Below, in pieces: positions 1-4,527 of a stretch of DNA of 5,681 nucleotides. The stretch is from an uncultured Adlercreutzia sp. (GTDB lineage Bacteria; Actinomycetota; Coriobacteriia; Coriobacteriales; Eggerthellaceae), in NCBI GenBank assembly GCA_902478715.1, contig CABSMC010000108.1, positions 1-5,681 on the forward strand, in the 5' to 3' direction. The notes beneath the pieces were generated by a model. The model saw only the letters and a list, made by a program, of their open reading frames with translations, had not been told where the DNA came from and searched no databases. Each line of letters begins with the position of its first letter. Positions within the stretch are counted from its first letter, which is position 1. The position numbers were made by a program, and so were the translations under genes.

Positions 1-215
1 CCGCCGACGGCGACACCTGCCCCAAGTGCGGCGGCGAGATGTACCAGCGCGACGACGACAACGAGGCCACGGTGCGCAACCGTCTCGACGTGTACGAGAC
101 GTCCACGAGCCCGCTGATCGACTACTACCGCGGCTGCGAGCTGCTCGTCACCATCGACGGCGACCGCGACCCGAACGTGGTGTACGCCGACGTCAAGGAG
201 GCCCTCGACCTGTAG
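1..215 (+). CDS. adk: Adenylate kinase, C-terminal part (5' end outside window)
   Basis: Adenylate kinase interconverts ATP + AMP and 2 ADP in the cytoplasm. Only the last 70 codons are present, with the frame starting at base 3 and ending at TAG 213-215. The visible part begins in the LID domain: a Cys-Pro-Lys-Cys pair (visible residues 6-9) is the second half of the four-ligand zinc site found in Gram-positive-type enzymes. It is followed by QRDDDNEATVRNRL, the conserved acidic and arginine segment that closes over ATP. Next come VYETSTSPLIDYY and a C-terminal LLVTIDGDRDPNVVYADV tail, in the usual family order. The stop is followed 28 nt later by an intrinsic terminator, so adk appears to be the last gene of its transcript. 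Upstream neighbours are not visible; in many bacteria adk follows secY in the ribosomal-protein operon. The identification is firm because of the LID signature and collinearity to the C-terminus. Confidence 0.95.
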   Translation, partial: ADGDTCPKCGGEMYQRDDDNEATVRNRLDVYETSTSPLIDYYRGCELLVTIDGDRDPNVVYADVKEALDL

Positions 216-238
216 GCCGGAGGACGCACAGCCAAAAC

Positions 239-263
239 CGTAGGGGGCGACCTTGGTCGCCCC
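239..263 (+). repeat. REP-like palindromic repeat, copy 1 (forward)
   Basis: This 25-nt element starts CGTAGGGG and contains the palindromic core GACCTTGGTC. Its reverse complement recurs at 297-321 with only a few changes, and a more diverged inverted copy lies at 352-376. Here the palindrome runs directly into a T-tract, so the copy serves as the adk terminator. Copies 1 and 2 in opposite orientation could also pair over their whole length around a 33-nt loop, as in BIME-type paired REP elements. Confidence 0.75.
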
Positions 264-270
264 TTTTTTT
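244..270 (+). terminator. Rho-independent terminator of adk
   Basis: GGGGCGACC (244-252) pairs perfectly with GGTCGCCCC (255-263), and seven T residues follow at 264-270. With two nucleotides left between the arms, the practical structure is an 8-bp stem closed by a CTTG tetraloop. The GC-rich stem and uninterrupted U-tract make a strong + strand terminator 28 nt after the adk stop. The stem is also the palindromic core of the first REP-like repeat copy. Confidence 0.88.
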
Positions 271-296
271 GTCGTGCGCTGTCGTTCTGCTTGCGA

Positions 297-321
297 GGGC
301 TGACCAAGGTCAGCCCCTACG
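297..321 (-). repeat. REP-like palindromic repeat, copy 2 (inverted)
   Basis: Read on the minus strand this begins CGTAGGGGCTGACC and contains the same core as copy 1. GGGCTGACC (297-305) and GGTCAGCCC (308-316) form a 9-bp perfect inverted repeat around AA. No T-tract follows on either strand, so it is not a terminator by itself. Differences from copy 1 inside the stem are compensated on the other arm (the CG step of copy 1 corresponds to a TG/CA pairing here), which suggests selection for the folded form or transposition of a structured element. Confidence 0.75.
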
Positions 322-351
322 AGAGGGAATGCGCTTCCGTTTCCTTCGTGA

Positions 352-376
352 GAGCAGACCAAGTGATGCCCCTACG
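352..376 (-). repeat. REP-like repeat, copy 3 (inverted, degenerate)
   Basis: This 25-nt stretch has the same orientation as copy 2 and matches it at 19 of 25 positions by direct comparison. The match includes the GACCAAG core half and the GCCCCTACG end. Four adjacent changes (364-367) break the palindrome, so it no longer forms the hairpin. It ends one base before the TATAAT box of the next gene, so any -35 contact for that promoter would lie inside the repeat. Confidence 0.6.
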
Positions 377-377
377 G

Positions 378-383
378 TATAAT
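378..383 (+). promoter_or_regulatory. -10 box for the membrane protein gene, leaderless configuration
   Basis: A perfect TATAAT is separated by 7 nt (TCCCTTC) from the ATG at 391. The expected transcription start is 390 or 391, and A391 is the only purine there, so the transcript would begin at the start codon. There is no Shine-Dalgarno-like sequence before the ATG. No good -35 hexamer is seen at 16-18 nt spacing (355-360 reads CAGACC). A -10 box about 7 nt before the start codon is the known arrangement of leaderless genes, which are common in Actinobacteria. Confidence 0.7.
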
Positions 384-390
384 TCCCTTC

Positions 391-2568
391 ATGCCCACTG
401 TGCGCGAGAACATAGCCTACACCTTCGAGCATTTCATGCTCGTCTACCGCGGTACCTTGTTGAAGGTGGCCCGGGCGGTGGCGATCATTGCTCTTATCGC
501 CCTGGCGTTGGAGGTCTTCGTCTTCAATATCAACTTCTTCACTTCGTCGGGCTATCGAACCATCAACTTGGACGACCGTATTCAGCTCCAGCGCAACGAC
601 GAGGGTGCCTTTCTGCTCACCGATGTGGATCACACGCTCGAGTTCTCCAGCCTGAACACCGAGGTGCGCAACATCCGCATCGATTTCAATGCCGATCAGC
701 CGGCCCAGAACATCGCCGTGAAGATCCAGTTCACCGACTCGGCCCACCAGACCTATTTCGACACCACGGAGTACACCGTCGGCATCCCCGATGCGAGCGT
801 GTCCACGGTGGTGGATCCGAGCAAGTTCATCAACCTGCAGACCGCCGGGTACGTGGAGAACTTGCGCATCGAGGTAGTGGGGGAGGACGTCTCCTACCCC
901 ATCCTCTTGAACGGCGTTTCCCTGAATGCCCACCGCCCCTTCGCCTTCAACCCGTTGCGCTTTGTGGCCGTTTTCGGGCTGCTGCTTTTGGGCTACGCGT
1001 TCCGTCCCAAGTCGGCCATCTACCGCATTCGCATTGTCGAGAACCCGCGCAAGTCGAAGGCGGGCATCATCTTCGCCGTGGCCATCGAACTGACGCTTAC
1101 GACGACGTTCCTCTTCTACGGCTCGAACCTCGTGGGCGTGGCCACCTCTTCCTACAACTACGGCGCTTGGAACGGCACGTCGCTCGTGAACACCTTCGAG
1201 GTGGGCGGCGACAACGCGCAGCAGTACGCCATGCTGGCCCAGGCCATGGCCAAAGGCCAGCTGTACCTGGAGGAGGAGCCGCCCCAGTGGCTCAAGGATA
1301 TGGAAGACCCTTACGACAAGGGCGCCCGCGACGAGGCCCAGAAGGAGACCGGCGAGCCCTATCTGTTCGACGTGGCCTATCATGACGGGCACTACTACGT
1401 CTACTTCGGCGTGGTGCCGGTGCTGCTGTTCTACCTGCCCTTCTATCTGCTCACCGGGGCCAATTTCCCCACGGCCATCGGTGTGCTCGTTATGGCGCTG
1501 CTGTTCATCTTAGGAGCCACGGCCCTGCTCGACCGGTTCGCCCGCTACCATTTCCGTTCGGTGAGCCTCGGTGTGTACCTGCTGCTTCAGATACCGCTCG
1601 TGTTCTGCTGCGGCATCATGTATCTGGTGAAATTCCCGACCTTCTATTCCCTGCCCATCATGTGCGGCCTGGCGTTCTCGGTGTGGGGCCTGTATTGCTG
1701 GATGCGCTCGCGGCTCGCCGCGCACAAGTGCGGCTGGCTGTTCGCCGGATCGCTGTGCATGGCGCTCGTGGCCGGCTGCCGTCCCCAGCTGCTCGTGCTG
1801 TCGCTTCTGGCCTTCCCGCTGTTCTGGCGCACCTACATCACCGAGCGCCGGCTGGCCACCCGCCGGGGCGTCGTGGAGTTCGCCTGCCTGGTGGCCCCCT
1901 ACGTTCTGGTGGCCGCGGGCATCATGGCCTACAACTACGCGCGCTTCGGCTCGCTGACCGATTTCGGCGCGAACTACAATCTGACGGTGAACGACATGAC
2001 CAAGCGCGGCATGAACGTCGGTCGTCTGGCCCCGGCGTTCTTCACCTACTTCCTGCAGCCGCCCTGCATGACCGGCGTCTTCCCGTTTTTGCAGCCGGCG
2101 CCTTTCGAGACCACCTACATGGGGCAGACCATCAAGGAAGTGACCTTCGGCGGCATCCTCGCCTGCCTGCCGATTCTGTGGGTGCTCGCCTTCACGCGGC
2201 GCATTCTGGGGATGCGGGCGCGTCAGGCCGAGACGCGTACCATCTTCGGCATCATCGTGGTGCTGGTGGTCTCCGGCGTGCTCGTGGCGCTGCTCGATGC
2301 GGAGCTGGCGGGCATCCTGCAGCGGTACTACGCCGATTTCAGCTTCATGTTCCTGGCCGCCGCCGTGCTTCTGTGCTTCGTGGTGAACGAGTCGTTGGCC
2401 GAGCGGGCGGCCCTGCATGATCTCATGCTGAAGCTTCTGCTCGTGCTTGTCGGCGTATCGGTGGCCTACAGTGCGCTGCTCTGCCTTGCCCCGGAAACCG
2501 GCTGGTACTCGGATGTTTACCCGTGGGCCTACCAGGGGCTGCTCGACGCGGTGGTTTTCTGGCGCTAA
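391..2568 (+). CDS. Polytopic membrane protein, probable GT-C-fold glycosyltransferase
   Basis: This 725-residue integral membrane protein has about 13 hydrophobic segments. The first is at residues 26-47, followed by a soluble, beta-rich, probably extracytoplasmic domain (about 50-180), then segments near 188-204 and 226-243. A hydrophilic loop (245-334) precedes a run of closely spaced helices to the C-terminus. That loop holds GGDNAQQYAMLAQAMAKGQ (Asp274, Tyr279), which resembles the Asp-containing first extracytoplasmic loop of GT-C enzymes such as the GT39/ArnT group. It ends at HDGHYYVYFGVVPVLL (331-346), and a later YNYARFGSLTDFG segment also recalls bacterial GT-C proteins. Such enzymes move sugars from polyprenyl-phosphate donors to lipids, glycans or proteins on the outer membrane face; the substrate here cannot be told. 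ATG391 is chosen because TATAAT lies 7 nt upstream, and Met16 has no better ribosome site. The 3' end overlaps the convergent gene. It could instead be a catalytically inactive membrane protein. Confidence 0.75.
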   Translation: MPTVRENIAYTFEHFMLVYRGTLLKVARAVAIIALIALALEVFVFNINFFTSSGYRTINLDDRIQLQRNDEGAFLLTDVDHTLEFSSLNTEVRNIRIDFNADQPAQNIAVKIQFTDSAHQTYFDTTEYTVGIPDASVSTVVDPSKFINLQTAGYVENLRIEVVGEDVSYPILLNGVSLNAHRPFAFNPLRFVAVFGLLLLGYAFRPKSAIYRIRIVENPRKSKAGIIFAVAIELTLTTTFLFYGSNLVGVATSSYNYGAWNGTSLVNTFEVGGDNAQQYAMLAQAMAKGQLYLEEEPPQWLKDMEDPYDKGARDEAQKETGEPYLFDVAYHDGHYYVYFGVVPVLLFYLPFYLLTGANFPTAIGVLVMALLFILGATALLDRFARYHFRSVSLGVYLLLQIPLVFCCGIMYLVKFPTFYSLPIMCGLAFSVWGLYCWMRSRLAAHKCGWLFAGSLCMALVAGCRPQLLVLSLLAFPLFWRTYITERRLATRRGVVEFACLVAPYVLVAAGIMAYNYARFGSLTDFGANYNLTVNDMTKRGMNVGRLAPAFFTYFLQPPCMTGVFPFLQPAPFETTYMGQTIKEVTFGGILACLPILWVLAFTRRILGMRARQAETRTIFGIIVVLVVSGVLVALLDAELAGILQRYYADFSFMFLAAAVLLCFVVNESLAERAALHDLMLKLLLVLVGVSVAYSALLCLAPETGWYSDVYPWAYQGLLDAVVFWR
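2565..2568. other. Overlapping stop codons of two convergent genes
   Basis: The + strand TAA (2566-2568) and the minus-strand TAG (2565-2567, CTA on +) share two bases, and the coding regions overlap by 4 nt. No intrinsic terminator with a T-tract is seen on either strand near the junction; CCGGAAACCGG at 2491-2501 is a short hairpin with no U-run. Each transcript therefore probably extends into its neighbour as antisense RNA. Confidence 0.9.
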
Positions 2569-4208
2569 ATGGGATCGGCGTCGCGCATGGGCGTCGTGCC
2601 GAGGAAGTTGAGTCCCGTGGCCGAGATGGGGTCGTAGTCGTCCAGCTGGGCCGTCCACCAGGCCGTGGCCGTCTCGCGATGAAACAGCGGATAGAGGGGC
2701 ACCTCGGCGGCGATGATGTCGAAGCATTGGTTCCACAGGGGCTGCTGCTCGTCCTCGGAGGTCTTCGACCGCGCCTCGGCCAGAAGTTCTGCCACCTCCG
2801 CGAAGGCCGGCGTTGTGGCCCAGCGGCTGCGGGCGCGCGTCCATACGTTGTCGCCGTACCACCAGCTGATGATGAGGTCGGCGTCGTTTCCGAAGCACGA
2901 CGGGTCGCCGGGGGAGAGCACGACATCGAAGGGCAGAAGCGTGCCCGGCTCCGGTTCCGTGGAGAGATCCGCAAACAGGGCCGTCGTGTCCAGGAGCACC
3001 ACCTCGGCGGTGACGCCCACGGCCTTCCAGTCCTCTGCGATGGCGGGGGCGAGCGTGCTCACCCAGTTGTCGTTCGCGCGCAAGGTCAGCGCCAGCTCAT
3101 CGACGCCGACCTCGGCCAGAAGCTTGCGCGCTTTCTCCGGGTCGTAGCTGTAGACCGTGGCCGCGCGGTGGTAATGCCGGAAGTAATCGGGCAGAAGGGA
3201 CGTGGTCGCCCGCGCGTGGCCCGCCATATACGTGCCGATGAGCGAGTCGACGTCGATGGCGTACAGCAGCGCCTGGCGCACGCGCACGTCGTCGAAGGGC
3301 GGCTTCTCGCAGTTGAACATGAGGAAGGGGAGGTTGAACCCGGGCACCCATTCCACCGTGGCCCCCGCATCGGCCAGCTCCTCGGCGCGCACGACCGGGG
3401 CGGCCTCCATGACCATGACGTCTTTGTCGATAAGCTCGTCGGTGCGGCGCGTATCGTCCAGCAGCACCGACCATTCCATGCGCTCGCAGGTGGCTGGCCA
3501 GGGGCCGGTGTAGCGGTGGTTCGCCGTGAAGGAGATGCGGCCCCCGTCGGCGGCGTTGATGGTCTCGTAGCACCACGGACCCGAGCCGACGGGTTTGCTT
3601 GCCAGCTCCTCGTCGGTGAGCGTTGCCGGGAACACCCGGACGAGGGCCAGGCGCTCCTGCAGCACCGATCCCATGGGGGCGTTCAGCTTGAAGCGCACCG
3701 TGCGCTCGTCGGGGGCCGACACTGCCGTGATGAACGAGAGGAACGCGCCGTACAGGTCGCTTTCGCCGTTGCGCTCGAAGGCGTTCACGACATCGGCGGA
3801 GGTGAGCGGCGAGCCGTCGGAGAAGACGGTGTCATCGCGCAGGGCCACCTCGTATTCCAAGTCGTCTATCTGGACGGGAGCATCGGCCGCCAGCCCGCAT
3901 TCGGCCCGGTAGGTGTGCATGTTCAGCTCGTAGAGCCCTTCGAAGACGTGCCAGCCGGCGGCGAGGAAGACGCCGGAGCTCGTGCCGATGGGGTTCGCGT
4001 TGCCCCCTTCGTAGGCCACAGCGGCCGTGAGCGTGCGGGCCACGCCGCTCTGCGCGGCCACGGGCTCGGTGGGGGCGTTGTCGTCGGCCGGATCTGCCGG
4101 CGCGGGCCCGGGCTCGATGGGCTGCTCCACCGAGCAGCCGGCCAACGCCAGCGCTGTCGCCGCCGTCCCAGCCACAAAGGCCCGCCGCGTGAGGGGGAAG
4201 TTCAGCAT
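2565..4208 (-). CDS. Tat-exported lipoprotein, ABC transporter solute-binding protein family 5
   Basis: This 547-residue protein is a typical length for SBP_bac_5 (oligopeptide/dipeptide/nickel-type) binding proteins, which capture a solute outside the membrane and deliver it to an ABC importer. The N-terminus has a twin-arginine motif TRRAFVA (residues 7-13), a hydrophobic stretch and a lipobox LAGC ending at Cys25, so it is predicted to be folded before Tat export and then lipid-anchored. A Pro/Ala/Asp-rich spacer (27-57) follows. Family motifs appear in order: SDGSPLTSADVVNAF (130-144), VGSGPW (207-212), DDVRVRQALLYAID (306-319) and YDPEKARKLL (355-364). The start at 4208 is supported by AAGGAG on the minus strand (4217-4222, 8 nt away). 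No permease or ATPase gene is visible, so it is an orphan here or its partners are elsewhere. The ligand cannot be assigned; peptides are the default guess. Confidence 0.92.
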   Translation of the reverse strand: MLNFPLTRRAFVAGTAATALALAGCSVEQPIEPGPAPADPADDNAPTEPVAAQSGVARTLTAAVAYEGGNANPIGTSSGVFLAAGWHVFEGLYELNMHTYRAECGLAADAPVQIDDLEYEVALRDDTVFSDGSPLTSADVVNAFERNGESDLYGAFLSFITAVSAPDERTVRFKLNAPMGSVLQERLALVRVFPATLTDEELASKPVGSGPWCYETINAADGGRISFTANHRYTGPWPATCERMEWSVLLDDTRRTDELIDKDVMVMEAAPVVRAEELADAGATVEWVPGFNLPFLMFNCEKPPFDDVRVRQALLYAIDVDSLIGTYMAGHARATTSLLPDYFRHYHRAATVYSYDPEKARKLLAEVGVDELALTLRANDNWVSTLAPAIAEDWKAVGVTAEVVLLDTTALFADLSTEPEPGTLLPFDVVLSPGDPSCFGNDADLIISWWYGDNVWTRARSRWATTPAFAEVAELLAEARSKTSEDEQQPLWNQCFDIIAAEVPLYPLFHRETATAWWTAQLDDYDPISATGLNFLGTTPMRDADPI

Positions 4209-4216
4209 CGTAAAGG

Positions 4217-4222
4217 CTCCTT
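4217..4222 (-). promoter_or_regulatory. Ribosome binding site of the solute-binding lipoprotein gene
   Basis: On the minus strand this reads AAGGAG, 8 nt before ATG (4208-4206). It fixes the start just ahead of the Tat signal peptide and contrasts with the absence of any such site before the convergent membrane protein gene. Confidence 0.85.
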
Positions 4223-4240
4223 CTTCGTTTTCCGCAGCCT

Positions 4241-4246
4241 ATTATA
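4241..4246 (-). promoter_or_regulatory. -10 box for the solute-binding lipoprotein gene
   Basis: The minus strand reads TATAAT inside a small AT-rich island (4240-4253) in otherwise GC-rich DNA. The predicted transcription start is near 4234, giving a leader of about 26 nt that contains the AAGGAG site. No convincing -35 is seen at 16-18 nt spacing (minus-strand 4269-4264 reads CTTCGA), so the promoter may be activator-dependent or rely on the -10. The surrounding CTATTATATAG is nearly symmetric, so weak + strand initiation from the same island cannot be excluded. Confidence 0.6.
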
Positions 4247-4365
4247 TAGAAAGTTGGAGCAGCTCGAAGAAAGCCCATGACAAAGCTGCAGGTGCCCCGC
4301 CGACCGACGGGGATAAGCCTAGCGCGGCGCGCGGGGGCATTGACGGCGCGTCAGCGAACGCGGGC

Positions 4366-4374
4366 TGCTAATAT
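4366..4374 (+). promoter_or_regulatory. Candidate extended -10 promoter for nifJ
   Basis: TGCTAATAT is an extended -10 (TGn plus TAATAT). A TTGACG at 4340-4345 looks like a -35, but the 23-nt spacing is too long for a standard sigma-70-type promoter, so the extended -10 would have to act alone or with an activator. Initiation near 4381 would give a leader of about 147 nt before nifJ. This is the best + strand promoter candidate in the 319-nt divergent region. Confidence 0.4.
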
Positions 4375-4403
4375 CGGACAGGTATTTCTGTTCGCAGAGC
4401 AAA

Positions 4404-4440
4404 TCCGACCCGCATCGTCGGACGCGCTTCGTCCCTCCGA
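4404..4440 (+). other. Mutually exclusive hairpins in the nifJ leader
   Basis: TCCGAC (4404-4409) pairs with GTCGGA (4417-4422) around a 7-nt loop. GGACG (4420-4424), which shares three bases with that stem, pairs with CGTCC (4430-4434) around 5 nt. TCGGA (4418-4422) can also pair with TCCGA (4436-4440). These alternatives cannot all form together. No T-tract follows, so this is not a terminator. In GC-rich DNA such stems can arise by chance. Confidence 0.3.
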
Positions 4441-4517
4441 CCTCTCCGCGACAGTACCACCCGCGCGTTGAGCGACGAGGCCGCAAGCCGGCCGATTCCG
4501 TGCGGGCCAGATGCAAA

Positions 4518-4524
4518 GGAGAGG
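4518..4524 (+). promoter_or_regulatory. Ribosome binding site of nifJ
   Basis: GGAGAGG, preceded by AAA, lies 3 nt before ATG 4528, with the AAGGAGA core (4516-4522) 5 nt away. It is a strong Shine-Dalgarno match and selects this start, which places the conserved PFOR N-terminus immediately after it. Confidence 0.85.
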
Positions 4525-4527
4525 AAC

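Larger units (their letters stand above)
4209..4527. other. Divergent intergenic region between lipoprotein gene and nifJ
   Basis: This 319-nt region has no supported gene. It contains the minus-strand promoter and ribosome site of the lipoprotein gene near its left end. The middle has a CCCCG/CGGGG hairpin (4295-4299 with 4308-4312) without a T-tract. Further right are the candidate extended -10 for nifJ, the alternative hairpins and the nifJ ribosome site. The reading frame 4277-4471 (64 codons, Arg/Ala-rich) has only a weak ribosome site and no recognisable family, so I do not call it a gene. Confidence 0.6.

Noticed and set aside
239..376. Possible CRISPR array
   Set aside because: The three repeats alternate in orientation, are unevenly spaced (33 and 30 nt) and diverged, and there are no cas genes. 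Palindromic REP-like elements explain them better.
26..382. 118-codon + strand frame overlapping adk
   Set aside because: It is out of frame with the recognisable adenylate kinase C-terminus, extremely Arg-rich, and runs through the terminator and repeats.
310..1392. 360-codon minus-strand and 364-codon plus-strand frames over the 5' part of the membrane protein gene
   Set aside because: Both lack a ribosome site and family resemblance. The frame from 391 gives clear membrane segments and continues for 725 codons.
1510..2898. 462-codon minus-strand frame spanning the convergent junction
   Set aside because: Its His/Arg/Gly-rich composition is typical of antisense GC-rich translation, and it overlaps two better-supported genes.
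2523..4280. 585-codon open frame on the + strand opposite the lipoprotein gene
   Set aside because: It is antisense to a gene with a Tat signal, lipobox, ribosome site and ordered family motifs. Its Arg/Gly/Val/His-rich product matches no family I recognise, and long antisense frames are expected in GC-rich DNA.
4295..4312. CCCCG/CGGGG hairpin as a terminator
   Set aside because: No T-tract follows on either strand, and it lies between two divergent genes where no terminator is needed.
4277..4471. Small 64-codon frame in the nifJ leader
   Set aside because: It has only a weak GAAG before its ATG and an Arg/Ala-rich sequence of no known family, and it starts upstream of the best promoter candidate.
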